Assembly: GCA_905181685.1 (NCBI GenBank)
Contig: CAJIYK010000006.1
Span: 17,968-81,967, forward strand
From: Methylophilales bacterium BACL14 MAG-120910-bin43
GTDB taxonomy: Bacteria > Pseudomonadota > Gammaproteobacteria > Burkholderiales > Methylophilaceae
Direction of reading: 5' to 3'
Length of the DNA: 64,000 nt
Within the stretch, counting starts at the first letter, position 1; each line of letters opens with the position of its first letter. Below are positions 51,133-61,536 of this stretch, piece after piece. Position numbers and translations under genes: made by a program. The notes below the pieces were generated by a model, which saw only the letters and a program-made list of their open reading frames with translations, was not told the origin of the DNA and did no database searches.

Positions 51133-54100
51133 TTAGTTTCTATCAAGATCAATATCAATCGCCAAAGAACGAATTTCTTTGGTCAGAACATTAAATGACT
51201 CTGGCATACCAGCATCAATTTTATGTTCACCCTTAACAATGTTTTCATAAACCTTTGTTCTTCCAGAAACATCATCTGATTTAACAGTTAACATTTCTTG
51301 GAGTGTATAAGAGGCACCATAAGCTTCCAATGCCCATACCTCCATCTCACCAAATCTTTGTCCACCAAATTGTGCCTTACCGCCCAATGGTTGTTGCGTT
51401 ACTAAAGAATAAGGTCCAGTTGAACGAGCATGCATCTTATCGTCAACAAGGTGATGAAGTTTCAGAATATGCATATAACCCACAGTTACTGGTCTATCAA
51501 AAGCATCCCCTGATCTTCCGTCATATAATCGAACTTGTGTTTTTTTCGCTGCAAACTTAAGTAGCTTTGTGTGTTCATGGTCATCGGGATAAGCAATATC
51601 TAACATATCCTGAATGTCTGATTCTGCTGCGCCATCAAATACTGAAGTTGCGAATGGGACACCTTGAATTAAATTTTCAGCAAGCTCTGTAACTTCATTA
51701 TTTTTTAGCCCCTTAATATCTTCTTTCTTACCTGTTGAAGAATTATAAATTTTATCAAGCAACCCTCTAACTTCATTGATGTTCTTATTTTCATTAAGCG
51801 CCTCATCAATTCTCTTTCCAAGACCTTTAGCTGCCCAACCAAGGTGCATTTCTAATACCTGACCAATATTCATTCTTGATGGAACACCAAGAGGATTTAA
51901 AACTACATCCAAGGTCGTTCCGTCTGACATATATGGCATATCCTCGACTGGTACAATTTTAGATATCACACCCTTATTACCGTGTCTTCCAGCCATTTTA
52001 TCTCCTGGCTGAATTCTACGTTTGACTGCCATATAGACTTTGACCATTTTTTGAACACCTGGAGGTAACTCATCACCTTGAGTTAACTTTCTTTTTTTCT
52101 CATCGAATCTTGAGTCAAATTCTTTCTTAGCTTTATTTAAATTTTCTTTAAGTGCTTCTAAATTTTTAGAATCTTTATCATCAGACAATCTAATATCAAA
52201 TCTGTCATATCTATCAATGTCAGCTAATATTTCTTTAGTTACTTTAGCTCCTTTTTTTAGACCCTTAGGACCGCCAGCAATAGATTTTCCAACAATTAAC
52301 TTTTCAAGTCGGCTAAATGTATCTTCCTCAACAATCCTTAATTGATCTGCCAAATCCTTCTGATATGCATCTAATTGAGCATTTATGATTTGCTCAGCAC
52401 GCGCATCACGATCAATACCTTCTCTAGTAAATACCTGCACATCAATTATCGTGCCTGCTTGTCCAGAAGGAACCCTTAAACTAGTATCCTTAACATCTGA
52501 AGCTTTCTCACCAAATATTGCTCTCAATAATTTTTCTTCTGGTGTAAGTTGCGTTTCTCCTTTTGGTGTAACCTTTCCTACTAGAACATCTCCAGCTTCA
52601 ACTTCAGCACCAATATGGATAATGCCTGCTTCATCAAGTCTTCCAAGCATACTCTCTGATAAATTAGAAATGTCTCTTGTAATTTCTTCAGGCCCAAGCT
52701 TTGTATCTCTTGCCACAACCTGTAACTCTTCAATATGAATTGATGTATATCTATCATCAGAAACTACTCTTTCTGAAATTAAGATTGAATCTTCAAAGTT
52801 GTAACCGTTCCATGGCATAAAACCAACCAACATATTCTGACCAAGAGCGAGTTCACCAACATCTGTTGAAGCTCCATCAGCAATAATATCGCCTCTTTCT
52901 ATTTTATTTCCAATCTTAACAAGAGGTTTTTGGTTAATATTTGTATTTTGATTTGATCTTGTATATTTTGTTAAGTTATAGATATCAACTCCCACTTCTC
53001 CTTGAGTGGCCTCTTTATCATTAACTTTAATTACAATTCTTTGAGAATCAACATAATCAACTACTCCGCCTCTCTTAGCTTGAACTGTTGTTCCTGAGTC
53101 AGTTGCAACTGTTCTCTCAATACCCGTTCCAACTAGCGCTTTTTCTGCACGCAGACATGGTACTGCTTGTCTTTGCATGTTTGCTCCCATTAATGCCCTG
53201 TTAGCATCGTTATGCTCTAAGAAGGGAATTAATGACGCCGCTACTGAAACAATTTGGCCTGGCGCAACATCCATATAATTAACGTTTTCATTACTAGCCA
53301 AAGTAAATTCATTTTTAAATCTCGATGAAACAAGCGTTTCTTTAAATTCACCTTTATCATTTAATTCTGAATTGGCTTGAGCAATTGTATAGTCGCTTTC
53401 TTCAATTGCAGATAAGTAATCTATACCCTTTTTAACCTTACCGTTTTCGACAACTCTGTATGGAGTTTCTAAAAATCCATATTTATTTGTTTTTGCAAAT
53501 AATGCTAAAGAATTAATAAGTCCAATGTTTGGACCCTCTGGGGTTTCAATAGGACAAACTCTGCCGTAATGAGTCGAGTGTACATCCCTAACCTCAAAGC
53601 CTGCTCGCTCTCTAGTAAGCCCACCAGGACCAAGAGCAGAAATTCTTCTTTTGTGTGTAATTTCAGATAGTGGATTTGTTTGGTCCATAAATTGTGATAA
53701 CTGTGATGATCCAAAAAATTCCCTAATTGCACTAGAAATTGGTTTTGAATTTATTAAATCATGCGGCATTAAATTATCTGCTTCAGCTTGACCCAATCTC
53801 TCTTTTACTGCTCTCTCAACTCTGACTAACCCAGTCCTAAACTGATTTTCTACTAACTCACCAACAGATCGAATTCTTCTATTTCCAAGATGATCAATAT
53901 CGTCAATTTCTCCACGACCATTTCTTAGTTCAATCAAGATTCCAACCACTGCCAAAATATCTTCTTTGCTTAAAATAGATTCACCTTCATCAGAGTTGTG
54001 GTCTATATGACTCTGCAATTTTTGCATCCATGGTGCGAATTGCTCAGCATTTTTCGGATAAGCTCTTTTGTTAAATTTCATTCTTCCAACACTAGATAAA

Positions 54101-55338
54101 TCGTATCTTTCATGTTTAAAAAACATGCCTTCAAATAGATTTTCTACTGAGTCTGCTGTTGGCGGCTCACCTGGTCTCATCATCCTGTAAATCGCTACTT
54201 TTGCTTCATATTGATCTGGTATTTCATCAGTTGTAAGAGTTTGTGAGATAAAGTCGCCATGATCTAAATCATTGGAATACAACGTTTGAAATGTATCAAT
54301 ACCATTCTCAATAATTTTTTCTAAGATAGGGTATGAATTTCCTTCTTCATCTTTTTTACTTTCAGCTAATGCAATTTCTTCATTCGCACTAAGAAGAACT
54401 TCTCCAGTTTCTTTATCTATAATTGATTTTGCAAGCTTCTTACCTTCAAGGAATGAGCTATCAACAACAATTGTTTTAATTCCCGATTTTTCTATCTCTC
54501 TAATATGCTTTACTGTAATTCTTTTGTCTTTAGCAATTATTAAATTACCTTTTTTGTCTTTAATATCAAACTTTGCAATTTCACCTCTTAGCCTTGATGG
54601 AACTAATTCAAATTCAACTTTCTTACCTTTGACAAAAAAAGTATCGAAATCATAAAATGTTTCTAATATTTGATCCGATGTTAAACCTAATGCCTTTAGT
54701 AATGTTGTGACAGGCATCTTCCTTCTACGATCAATTCTAAAATATAAATAGTCCTTAGGATCAAATTCAAAATCTAACCAAGAACCTCTGTAAGGAATTA
54801 CCCTTGCTGAAAATAGAAATTTTCCAGAGCTATGAGTTTTACCTTTATCGTGCTCAAAAAATACACCCGGACTTCTATGTAACTGAGAAACAATAACTCT
54901 CTCTGTTCCGTTAATTACAAATGATCCATTCTGTGTCATTAATGGAATTTCACCCATGTATACATCAGACTCTTTAACTTCTTTGATGGTAGGCTGAGAT
55001 GCCTCCTTATCCATTATTGTAAGCCTAACTGCAGCCCTTAGAGGAACGCCATATGTTAAACCACGTTGTTGACATTCTTTTACGTCAAATTCTACCTTTC
55101 CTAATTTATAACTTACATAATCTAATTTTGCATAACCTGAATGACTAGAAATTGGGAAAAGAGAGTTGAATGTCGATTGAAGACCTTCGTCTTTCCTATC
55201 TTCTAGTGGCACATCTAATTGAAGAAAATTTTTGTAAGACTCAAGTTGCATCTCAAGCAAATAAGGAACATCTAGGACCTCTTCTCTTTTAGCAAAACTT
55301 TTTCTAAGGCGTTTTTTTTCAGTAAAGGAATAGCTCAT
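51133..55338 (-). CDS. rpoB: RNA polymerase beta subunit
   Basis: Forms the active-site cleft with beta'. The 1401-residue protein starts [18 protein letters not shown]. The rifampicin-binding region [20 protein letters not shown] and [10 protein letters not shown] is wild type apart from Thr for the E. coli Asn in DQNN, a normal variation. Further features are [22 protein letters not shown] and [10 protein letters not shown]. The frame is intact over 4.2 kb, which is useful as a local control for sequence quality. It starts 14 bases before rpoC's start on the same transcript and follows rplL after a hairpin. Confidence 0.99.
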   Translation of the reverse strand: MSYSFTEKKRLRKSFAKREEVLDVPYLLEMQLESYKNFLQLDVPLEDRKDEGLQSTFNSLFPISSHSGYAKLDYVSYKLGKVEFDVKECQQRGLTYGVPLRAAVRLTIMDKEASQPTIKEVKESDVYMGEIPLMTQNGSFVINGTERVIVSQLHRSPGVFFEHDKGKTHSSGKFLFSARVIPYRGSWLDFEFDPKDYLYFRIDRRRKMPVTTLLKALGLTSDQILETFYDFDTFFVKGKKVEFELVPSRLRGEIAKFDIKDKKGNLIIAKDKRITVKHIREIEKSGIKTIVVDSSFLEGKKLAKSIIDKETGEVLLSANEEIALAESKKDEEGNSYPILEKIIENGIDTFQTLYSNDLDHGDFISQTLTTDEIPDQYEAKVAIYRMMRPGEPPTADSVENLFEGMFFKHERYDLSSVGRMKFNKRAYPKNAEQFAPWMQKLQSHIDHNSDEGESILSKEDILAVVGILIELRNGRGEIDDIDHLGNRRIRSVGELVENQFRTGLVRVERAVKERLGQAEADNLMPHDLINSKPISSAIREFFGSSQLSQFMDQTNPLSEITHKRRISALGPGGLTRERAGFEVRDVHSTHYGRVCPIETPEGPNIGLINSLALFAKTNKYGFLETPYRVVENGKVKKGIDYLSAIEESDYTIAQANSELNDKGEFKETLVSSRFKNEFTLASNENVNYMDVAPGQIVSVAASLIPFLEHNDANRALMGANMQRQAVPCLRAEKALVGTGIERTVATDSGTTVQAKRGGVVDYVDSQRIVIKVNDKEATQGEVGVDIYNLTKYTRSNQNTNINQKPLVKIGNKIERGDIIADGASTDVGELALGQNMLVGFMPWNGYNFEDSILISERVVSDDRYTSIHIEELQVVARDTKLGPEEITRDISNLSESMLGRLDEAGIIHIGAEVEAGDVLVGKVTPKGETQLTPEEKLLRAIFGEKASDVKDTSLRVPSGQAGTIIDVQVFTREGIDRDARAEQIINAQLDAYQKDLADQLRIVEEDTFSRLEKLIVGKSIAGGPKGLKKGAKVTKEILADIDRYDRFDIRLSDDKDSKNLEALKENLNKAKKEFDSRFDEKKRKLTQGDELPPGVQKMVKVYMAVKRRIQPGDKMAGRHGNKGVISKIVPVEDMPYMSDGTTLDVVLNPLGVPSRMNIGQVLEMHLGWAAKGLGKRIDEALNENKNINEVRGLLDKIYNSSTGKKEDIKGLKNNEVTELAENLIQGVPFATSVFDGAAESDIQDMLDIAYPDDHEHTKLLKFAAKKTQVRLYDGRSGDAFDRPVTVGYMHILKLHHLVDDKMHARSTGPYSLVTQQPLGGKAQFGGQRFGEMEVWALEAYGASYTLQEMLTVKSDDVSGRTKVYENIVKGEHKIDAGMPESFNVLTKEIRSLAIDIDLDRN

Positions 55339-55418
55339 TTAGTCTCCGAAATTTTTTTATATACAAAGTACAAATCTAATTTGAATCAATATATCTTTAT
55401 CACTAATAGAATTTAAAT

Positions 55419-55450
55419 AATGGAAGGCTAAAAAATTTAAGCCTTCCATT
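55419..55450 (-). terminator. Hairpin between rplL and rpoB (attenuator or processing site)
   Basis: A perfect 11-bp stem (aatggaaggct with agccttccatt, 10-base loop) lies 13 bases after the rplL stop. The following bases are A/T-rich without a clean T run. E. coli has an attenuator and an RNase III site at this place, so partial termination or RNA processing is likely. Confidence 0.6.
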
Positions 55451-55462
55451 ATAAAAAGTTAA

Positions 55463-55843
55463 TTACTTCAGCTCAGCTGTTGCTCCAGCATCAGTTAATT
55501 TTTTCATTGCTTCGTCAGCATCAGCTTTAGCTAGTGCCTCCTTAACAACTTTTGGAGCAGCATCAACAATATCTTTTGCTTCCTTAAGGCCAAGTCCCGT
55601 TATTTCTCGAACTGCTTTAATAACGTTAACCTTGTTGTCGCCAATACCTGTTAGGTGAAGATCAAATTCACTTTTTTCTTCAGCTGCTGCTTCGCCACCA
55701 CCACCAGCTGCGGCAGGTGCAGCAACTGCTGCTGCTGCTGCTGAAACACCAAATTTTTCTTCCATTTCCTTAATTAGTTCTGATAAATCTAAAACCGACA
55801 TACTACTAACCGCTTCTAGAATATCTTCTTTTGAAATAGCCAT
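55463..55843 (-). CDS. rplL: 50S ribosomal protein L7/L12
   Basis: The stalk protein that recruits translational GTPases; normally four copies per ribosome. The 126-residue acidic protein has the N-terminal dimerisation part ([18 protein letters not shown]), an Ala/Gly hinge of [17 protein letters not shown] type, and the C-terminal domain with [25 protein letters not shown]. It lies 45 bases after rplJ. Confidence 0.98.
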   Translation of the reverse strand: MAISKEDILEAVSSMSVLDLSELIKEMEEKFGVSAAAAAVAAPAAAGGGGEAAAEEKSEFDLHLTGIGDNKVNVIKAVREITGLGLKEAKDIVDAAPKVVKEALAKADADEAMKKLTDAGATAELK

Positions 55844-55888
55844 TTTTTAAATACTCCTAAATAAATATTAATATAATCTAAGCCAAAG

Positions 55889-56410
55889 TTATGCTGGCTT
55901 TTGGTCACGAACTGCTGCAAGACCTCTCACAAATTTTGAAGGTACCTCATTTAATGTACTAACAAATTTTGTTATCGGTGCTTGCATTGTGCCCATCAGT
56001 TTTGCAAGTAATTCTTCTCGGCTTGGTAATGAAGCAAGTGCTTTAATAGCACCCACATCTAGTTTTTCATTAGAGATTGCTCCTGATTTAATCACAAATA
56101 AATCGTTTTTCTTCGCGAAATCATTTAATACTTTCGCTGCAGCAACAGGATCTTCTGATATGCCGTACATTAAGGGACCTGTCATATCCTCAGATAATGA
56201 GGAAAATGGAGTATCGGTTACAGCTCTTTTTACCAAGTTATTTTTCAATACCTTAAGGTAAACACCCGATTTTCTAGCTTCAGCTCTTAATGTTGTCATC
56301 TCTCCAACCCCCACACCACGATACTCAGCAAGTATCATCGCTTGGGCACTTTCGATTGTTTTGCTTACTTCAGCAACAACTTCTTTTTTTTCTTCAAGAT
56401 TCAGACTCAA
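55889..56410 (-). CDS. rplJ: 50S ribosomal protein L10
   Basis: The stalk base that binds L7/L12 dimers and, as a complex, represses its own operon through a leader RNA. The 173-residue protein begins [18 protein letters not shown] and has [21 protein letters not shown] and [17 protein letters not shown]. The start is TTG at 56410, five bases after AAGGAG; no in-frame ATG fits better. A conserved L10-type leader lies upstream. Confidence 0.96.
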   Translation of the reverse strand: MSLNLEEKKEVVAEVSKTIESAQAMILAEYRGVGVGEMTTLRAEARKSGVYLKVLKNNLVKRAVTDTPFSSLSEDMTGPLMYGISEDPVAAAKVLNDFAKKNDLFVIKSGAISNEKLDVGAIKALASLPSREELLAKLMGTMQAPITKFVSTLNEVPSKFVRGLAAVRDQKPA

Positions 56411-56550
56411 AGTCTTCTCCTTCCGTTAAATAAAAGTACTTATTTCTAAGTACAACAACAGCATCCACTATTAGGATATTTATCCAATTAGGGGAAACGC
56501 CATCTGCGTAGGCTTAAACTAAATTAAACTTCCGTACCTACGGTCTTTGA
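56411..56550 (-). promoter_or_regulatory. L10 leader (rplJ autoregulatory RNA)
   Basis: The minus strand holds the conserved L10-binding core AAAGACCGTAGGTAC and its partner AAGCCTACGCAGATGG. Close to the ribosome-binding site a 7-bp stem, GTACTTA with TAAGTAC (56447-56453 and 56436-56442), is closed by a GAAA tetraloop. In E. coli the L10-L7/L12 complex binds this leader to block rplJ translation. Confidence 0.75.
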
Positions 56551-56554
56551 TAAC

Positions 56555-56580
56555 TTCATTGAAAAATTTCTTTCAATGAA
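56555..56580 (-). other. Strong hairpin between rplA and rplJ
   Basis: A perfect 10-bp stem (ttcattgaaa with tttcaatgaa, 6-base loop) lies between rplA and the L10 leader. A weaker A/T-rich 8-bp stem is at 56595-56615. Neither has a T run on the RNA, so processing or leader structure is more likely than termination. Confidence 0.5.
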
Positions 56581-56621
56581 CCCAAAGTTTCTTGTGTGAA
56601 AATTAAATTTTCACAAATTCT

Positions 56622-57299
56622 TTATTGCTCTATTCTTACCCCTACACCCATTGTGCTTGAGATAGATAGTTTTTTAATGAAGACACCTTTTGTACCTTCA
56701 GGTTTTGATTTATTCACCGCGTCCATTAACGCAGAAAGGTTTTTTTCAAGCTGTGCAATTGTGAACGAAGCTCTACCAATTGTGCAATGTATTACACCAC
56801 CCTTGTCAGTTCTATATTGAACCTGTCCCGCTTTCGCATTTTCTACGGCTTTGCTTGGTTGGGGAGTAACTGTTCCTACTTTAGGGTTTGGCATCAATCC
56901 TCTTGGGCCTAAAACTTGGCCTAATGTTCCCACAATTTTCATTGCATCAGGCGTAGCAATTAGAACATCAAAATCCATAACACCTTTTTTAATTTGGTCT
57001 GCTAGATCTTCAAAACCCACAAGGTCTGCACCTGCTTTCTTTGCATCCTCAGCAGCATCACCTTGAGCAAAAACTGCGACTCTTGTTGACTTACCTGTTC
57101 CACTAGGCAGAACAAGGGCTCCTCTTACGAGTTGATCAGATTTTTTTGGATCAATTCCTAATTTAATTGCTGCATCAATTGACTCGTCGAATTTAGCTTT
57201 AGCTGTTTTTTTAACTAGCTCTAAACCGGCATTCACCTCATAAAACTTATCTCTATCAACGATCTCAGACAAAGATTTCATTCTTTTACTTAAATTCAT
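56622..57299 (-). CDS. rplA: 50S ribosomal protein L1
   Basis: Forms the mobile L1 stalk that helps E-site tRNA leave; in E. coli it represses the rplK-rplA mRNA. I chose the ATG at 57299, one base after the rplK stop, giving 225 residues that align with L1 from [14 protein letters not shown] onward. The signature [21 protein letters not shown] and the later [15 protein letters not shown] are clear. A longer frame upstream is only overlap with rplK. Confidence 0.97.
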   Translation of the reverse strand: MNLSKRMKSLSEIVDRDKFYEVNAGLELVKKTAKAKFDESIDAAIKLGIDPKKSDQLVRGALVLPSGTGKSTRVAVFAQGDAAEDAKKAGADLVGFEDLADQIKKGVMDFDVLIATPDAMKIVGTLGQVLGPRGLMPNPKVGTVTPQPSKAVENAKAGQVQYRTDKGGVIHCTIGRASFTIAQLEKNLSALMDAVNKSKPEGTKGVFIKKLSISSTMGVGVRIEQ

Positions 57300-57300
57300 T

Positions 57301-57732
57301 TTATTGACCCTCCACTTCAATACCCATACTTCTTGCACTTCCTGCAATTGTTTTAACCGCTGCATCCATATCTGAGGCAGTTAAATCAGGCATCTTAGTT
57401 TTCGCAATTTCTTCTGCTTGTGCTCGAGTAATCTTCCCAACCTTATCTGTATGAGGTACAGGAGAACCCTTACTTAATTTTGCTGCTTTTTTGAGCAAAA
57501 TTGAAGCAGGCGGAGTTTTCATAATAAACGTAAAACTTTTATCAGAGAACGCTGTGATCACCACTGGAATTGGAAGTCCTGGCTCTACACTTTGTGTTGC
57601 TGCATTAAATGCTTTACAAAAATCCATAATGTTAAGCCCTCTTTGTCCAAGTGCTGGGCCAACTGGTGGACTTGGGTTTGCTTTTCCCGCTGGGATCTGC
57701 AATTTAATATATCCTTCTATTTTCTTTGCCAT
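57301..57732 (-). CDS. rplK: 50S ribosomal protein L11
   Basis: Part of the GTPase-associated centre and needed for RelA activation. The 143-residue protein has [50 protein letters not shown] and the C-terminal [11 protein letters not shown] Shine-Dalgarno sequence AGGAG precedes the ATG. It lies between nusG and rplA, the normal order. Confidence 0.98.
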   Translation of the reverse strand: MAKKIEGYIKLQIPAGKANPSPPVGPALGQRGLNIMDFCKAFNAATQSVEPGLPIPVVITAFSDKSFTFIMKTPPASILLKKAAKLSKGSPVPHTDKVGKITRAQAEEIAKTKMPDLTASDMDAAVKTIAGSARSMGIEVEGQ

Positions 57733-57786
57733 TTTTTTTATCTCTCCTAAATTTGGTACAAACGCTTTTCAGCTCCCAATTAAAAA

Positions 57787-58323
57787 CTAAACTTCTTTTT
57801 CTATTTGGCCAAACTCTAATTCAACCGGCGTTGCTCGACCAAAAATTACTACAGATACTCTTAATTTACTTTTCTCATAATTTATTTCTTCGACAGAACC
57901 AGAGAAATCTTTAAAGGGTCCATCAATAACTCTCACTGATTCGCCTACTTCAAAGGTTAATTTTTGTGTTGGATTAACTTTACTGTCATCCATCCTACGA
58001 AGAATAATATCTACTTCAGTATCTTTTATTGCTGTTGGTTTCTGTCCATTCCCCCCAATAAAGGTTGAGACTTTTGGAGTACTTTTGACTAAGTGCCAAC
58101 TATCATCATTCATATCCATTTGTACTAAGACATATCCTGGATATAATCTTCTTTCAGTAATTGTTTTTTTTCCTGACTTCATTTCAACAACTTCCTCAAC
58201 AGGAACCAAAATATCTCCAAACAAATCTTCATGGCCTGACTGAGCGACTCTATCTAATAAGCCTTTTTGGACGATTTTTTCATATCCTGAGAAAGCTTGA
58301 ACTGCGTACCATCTTTTTGACAT
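57787..58323 (-). CDS. nusG: Transcription termination/antitermination factor NusG
   Basis: Couples RNA polymerase to Rho and to the leading ribosome. The 178-residue protein starts [20 protein letters not shown] and has [20 protein letters not shown], then the KOW domain [21 protein letters not shown]. It overlaps the end of secE by one base and precedes rplK. Confidence 0.98.
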   Translation of the reverse strand: MSKRWYAVQAFSGYEKIVQKGLLDRVAQSGHEDLFGDILVPVEEVVEMKSGKKTITERRLYPGYVLVQMDMNDDSWHLVKSTPKVSTFIGGNGQKPTAIKDTEVDIILRRMDDSKVNPTQKLTFEVGESVRVIDGPFKDFSGSVEEINYEKSKLRVSVVIFGRATPVELEFGQIEKEV

Positions 58324-58679
58324 TAACTACCTCGCCCTAATAAAATATTTATAACGTAAGAAAAGAAAATATCAACAAAAGCTAAAAATATTGCCATTAT
58401 TACTACCAATACAAAAACGACTAAGGTCATTTGTATTGTTTCTTTTCGAGTTGGCCAAACAACTTTCTTTGCCTCTGTGATTGCTTCTTTTATAAACTTT
58501 AATAATCGATCACCTTGGCTTGTAGTAGAAAACACATATGTTGCTGCAACAAACCCAACCAAAACAGAAAGAATTCTAAAAACAAGAGGGTGGTCAAACA
58601 AAATATAAAATCCACCTAAGCCTGCAATTAATAGTAAAAATGATAAAACTAACTTTATATTCATTACATTCATTTTCAC
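58323..58679 (-). CDS. secE: Protein translocase subunit SecE
   Basis: Stabilises SecY in the inner membrane. The 118-residue protein has three hydrophobic segments like the E. coli form (about residues 8-28, 33-52 and 85-110). The conserved cytosolic amphipathic part [20 protein letters not shown] comes before the last helix. Two further ATGs lie within the first six codons, so the exact start is uncertain. It follows tRNA-Trp and overlaps nusG. Confidence 0.95.
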   Translation of the reverse strand: MKMNVMNIKLVLSFLLLIAGLGGFYILFDHPLVFRILSVLVGFVAATYVFSTTSQGDRLLKFIKEAITEAKKVVWPTRKETIQMTLVVFVLVVIMAIFLAFVDIFFSYVINILLGRGS

Positions 58680-58692
58680 ATTTTCCCTAATA

Positions 58693-58768
58693 TGGCAGGC
58701 CAGGAGGGCTTCGAACCCCCAACCCTCGGTTTTGGAGACCGATACTCTACCAATTGAGCTACTGGCCT
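58693..58768 (-). tRNA. trpT: tRNA-Trp (anticodon CCA)
   Basis: A complete 76-base cloverleaf with a 7-bp acceptor stem (AGGCCAG with CTGGCCT), anticodon loop CTCCAAA, T-loop TTCGAAG, and an encoded CCA end. It sits between tuf and secE, as in many betaproteobacteria. Confidence 0.97.
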
Positions 58769-58782
58769 AATTTTAATTTATC

Positions 58783-59973
58783 TTATTCAATAACTTTTAC
58801 TACAACACCTGAGCCAACTGTTCGGCCACCTTCACGAATCGCAAATCTTAAACCTTCTTCCATCGCGATTGGTGCAATCAATGTTGCTGTAATTGATACA
58901 TTATCTCCTGGCATTACCATTTCAGTTCCTTCTGGTAACTCCACTGCACCCGTTACATCTGTTGTTCTAAAGTAGAATTGTGGACGATACCCATTAAAGA
59001 ATGGTGTATGACGACCGCCTTCTTCTTTACTTAAGCTGTATATCTCAGCAGTAAATTTAGTATGTGGCTTAATTGAACCTGGCTTACAAAGTACTTGGCC
59101 ACGTTCTACATCTTCTCGTGCTGTACCTCTTAATAGAACACCGACGTTATCTCCCGCTTGACCTTGGTCTAATAACTTACGGAACATCTCAACGCCTGTA
59201 CATGTTGTTTTTACTGTATCTTTAAGACCCACAATTTCAATTTCTTCGTTTACCTTAACAACGCCTCGCTCAACTCGACCTGTTACCACAGTTCCACGTC
59301 CAGAGATTGAGAACACATCCTCAACTGGCATTAAGAAGTCACCATCGATTGCACGTTTTGGTTCTGGGATATAACTATCAAGTGCTTCAGCCAATTTTAA
59401 AATCGCTGGTTCACCAATATCTGATTGATCACCTTCAAGTGCTTTAAGTGCTGATCCCATTACGATAGGAATGTCATCACCTGGGAAATCATATTTACTT
59501 AGTAGTTCACGTACTTCCATTTCAACAAGCTCAAGAAGTTCTTTGTCATCTACCATGTCTGCTTTATTTAAGAACACAACAATGTGTGGAACGCCCACTT
59601 GTCTTGATAAGAGGATATGCTCACGCGTCTGAGGCATTGGGCCATCAGCTGCTGAACATACAAGAATTGCGCCGTCCATTTGAGCAGCACCTGTAATCAT
59701 ATTTTTCACATAATCCGCATGGCCTGGACAGTCTACGTGAGCATAGTGACGTTTTTCTGTTTCATATTCAACGTGAGATGTATTAATTGTTATGCCACGC
59801 GCTTTTTCTTCTGGCGCTGAATCAATCTCTGCAAAATCTTTTTTGTCTCCACCAAATTTTTTGGTCAGTACAGTCGATATTGCTGCTGTTAATGTAGTTT
59901 TACCATGATCCACGTGGCCAATTGTGCCAACGTTGACATGGGGTTTGTTACGCTCAAATTTATCCTTAGCCAT
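58783..59973 (-). CDS. tuf: Elongation factor Tu, second copy
   Basis: The product is identical over all 396 residues to that of the first copy at 42487-43677. I count about four synonymous base differences, and identity continues about 33 bases upstream of the ATG and about 14 bases past the stop. It lies between tRNA-Thr(GGT) and tRNA-Trp, the classical tufB position. Near identity implies gene conversion between the copies, as in other proteobacteria. Confidence 0.99.
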   Translation of the reverse strand: MAKDKFERNKPHVNVGTIGHVDHGKTTLTAAISTVLTKKFGGDKKDFAEIDSAPEEKARGITINTSHVEYETEKRHYAHVDCPGHADYVKNMITGAAQMDGAILVCSAADGPMPQTREHILLSRQVGVPHIVVFLNKADMVDDKELLELVEMEVRELLSKYDFPGDDIPIVMGSALKALEGDQSDIGEPAILKLAEALDSYIPEPKRAIDGDFLMPVEDVFSISGRGTVVTGRVERGVVKVNEEIEIVGLKDTVKTTCTGVEMFRKLLDQGQAGDNVGVLLRGTAREDVERGQVLCKPGSIKPHTKFTAEIYSLSKEEGGRHTPFFNGYRPQFYFRTTDVTGAVELPEGTEMVMPGDNVSITATLIAPIAMEEGLRFAIREGGRTVGSGVVVKVIE

Positions 59974-60025
59974 AATCTCTTATCCTTATAAAACAGTTTT
60001 TTAATAAACATTAGCCCAAAAAATC

Positions 60026-60100
<75 letters not shown>

Positions 60101-60120
60101 AAAACATTCCCTTTTAATAC

Positions 60121-60196
60121 TGGAGCGGGCGACGAGGTTCGAACTCGCGACATTTAGTTTGGAAAACTAATGCTCTACCAACTGAGCTACACCCGC
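60121..60196 (-). tRNA. glyT: tRNA-Gly (anticodon TCC)
   Basis: A 76-base cloverleaf with acceptor GCGGGTG, anticodon stem TTAGT/ACTAA around TTTCCAA, T-loop TTCGAAC, and an encoded CCA. It reads GGA and GGG codons. It lies between tRNA-Tyr and tRNA-Thr(GGT). Confidence 0.96.
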
Positions 60197-60232
60197 ACAC
60201 CTCTCTAAATACTCCAAACACAGCATAAACTG

Positions 60233-60317
60233 TGGTGGAGGGAGTAGGATTCGAACCTACGTACTCTGAGAGAACGGATTTACAGTCCGTCGCCTTTAAC
60301 CACTCGGCCATCCCTCC
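60233..60317 (-). tRNA. tyrU: tRNA-Tyr (anticodon GTA)
   Basis: An 85-base class II tRNA with a long variable arm: acceptor GGAGGGA with TCCCTCC, anticodon GTA in the loop CTGTAAA, T-loop TTCGAAT, and an encoded CCA. Confidence 0.97.
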
Positions 60318-60417
60318 AAAACCGAACCCGAAATTATCCGTTCTTTTTAGAAATTTGTCAATTAAAACAATCACATCAATTTCTAAAAAAAATAATAATT
60401 AAAGCCTTCAAGTTTAA

Positions 60418-60493
60418 TGGTGCCCGGTGCCGGAATCGAACTGGCGACAACATGATTACAAGTCAAGTGCTCTACCAACTGAGCTAACCGGGC
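60418..60493 (-). tRNA. thrU: tRNA-Thr (anticodon TGT)
   Basis: A 76-base cloverleaf: acceptor GCCCGGT with ACCGGGC, loop CTTGTAA with anticodon TGT, encoded CCA. The anticodon stem has one U-U mismatch (28-42). The A-C mismatch in the T stem also occurs in E. coli thrU. It is the first tRNA of the thrU-tyrU-glyT-thrT-tuf array. Confidence 0.94.
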
Positions 60494-60544
60494 GAAAAAA
60501 ATGTAACTATATCAAGATTTTTAAAATCAAACTACTTAATTTTG

Positions 60545-60931
60545 TCATTTAACAATAGTTAAATGAGATTTTGGTTTTTTTGGTTTTGATATGCTTTGAT
60601 TTATATTCTTGCTGCCAGGTGGCACCTTTTTATCTTCACTAAAAAAAATTCCATCACCACTTTCCTTTGCATAAACGCCTAAGATAGATGTAATTGGTAA
60701 GAATACATTAAAGGAATTACCACTAAACCTGCTCTTAAATGAAATTCCATCGTCATCAATATATAAATTTTGAATTGACTGTGGCGATAAATTAAGAACA
60801 ATTTCTTTTGACTTTGATAAGGCCTCTGGAATCAATGTTTTTTTTTCAACTAAACTCATAACGTAAGGGTGTTTCTCATTATCAATGCACCAATCATAAA
60901 TAGCTCTTATGAGATATGGCTTCTTATCCAA
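60545..60931 (-). CDS. sspB: ClpXP protease specificity-enhancing factor SspB
   Basis: An adaptor that brings ssrA-tagged proteins to ClpXP. The 128-residue protein starts KKPYLIRAIYDWCIDNEKHPYV, typical of SspB, and has a substrate-binding segment IQNLYIDDDGISFKSRFSG. After a Lys/Pro-rich flexible linker the C-terminus ends HLTIVK, which resembles the ClpX-docking peptide. It lies four bases after sspA, as in E. coli. Confidence 0.95.
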   Translation of the reverse strand: MDKKPYLIRAIYDWCIDNEKHPYVMSLVEKKTLIPEALSKSKEIVLNLSPQSIQNLYIDDDGISFKSRFSGNSFNVFLPITSILGVYAKESGDGIFFSEDKKVPPGSKNINQSISKPKKPKSHLTIVK

Positions 60932-60935
60932 AAAA

Positions 60936-61532
60936 CTACCTCATTGCTTTTTCTGTTGGGGACATTGCCTCTTCAAACAATGGTCTTTTAAACAGTTTAT
61001 CTGCATATTTTAGGATTGAAGAGCTTTGATTAGGCAACTTAATTTCGTAATGGTCTAAACGCCATAATAATGGGGCAATCGCAACATCTAACATAGAATA
61101 TTCATCATGAAGTAAATATGGTTGCTTGCTGAGTATAGGCGTCAACTTAATTAACGTTTCTGTAATAATTTTTCTTGCAGCTGTTTTTTTTGACTGATCT
61201 GATGAATCCATATCATGCATATGAATAAACAATTCACTTTCGAAATCTTTTAAAAATAGTCTTGCCCTGGCACGCATAACTGGATCAGGCGGCATAAGTT
61301 GTGGATGAGGAAATCTCTCATCAATATACTCGTTAATGATATTTGCATCCGTCAGTACCAAGTCTCTTTCGACTAAAACAGGAGCATTTGAATAAGGGCT
61401 TAGTATTGATAAATCTTCTGACTGATTGGTAAGGTCTACGTCGATCACCTCAAAATCCATTCCTTTTTCAAAAAGGACTATTCTGCATCGGTGGCTGAAG
61501 GGGTCTGTTGAATTTGAATATAATTTCATCAT
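60936..61532 (-). CDS. sspA: Stringent starvation protein A (GST-like)
   Basis: An RNA polymerase-associated protein with a glutathione-transferase fold that lacks GST activity in E. coli. The 198-residue protein starts MMKLYSNSTDPFSHRCRIVL, then has NAPVLVERDLVLTDANIINEYIDERFPHP, and a C-terminal helical domain with LDVAIAPLLWRLDHY. It lies between petC and sspB; this linkage to cytochrome bc1 genes is common in betaproteobacteria. Confidence 0.95.
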   Translation of the reverse strand: MMKLYSNSTDPFSHRCRIVLFEKGMDFEVIDVDLTNQSEDLSILSPYSNAPVLVERDLVLTDANIINEYIDERFPHPQLMPPDPVMRARARLFLKDFESELFIHMHDMDSSDQSKKTAARKIITETLIKLTPILSKQPYLLHDEYSMLDVAIAPLLWRLDHYEIKLPNQSSSILKYADKLFKRPLFEEAMSPTEKAMR

Positions 61533-61536
61533 TGTA

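Noticed and set aside
60418..60493. tRNA-Thr(TGT) as a decayed tRNA because of stem mismatches
   Set aside because: The A-C mismatch in the T stem is also found in E. coli thrU, and only one U-U pair in the anticodon stem is unusual. The gene is in its conserved place with an encoded CCA.
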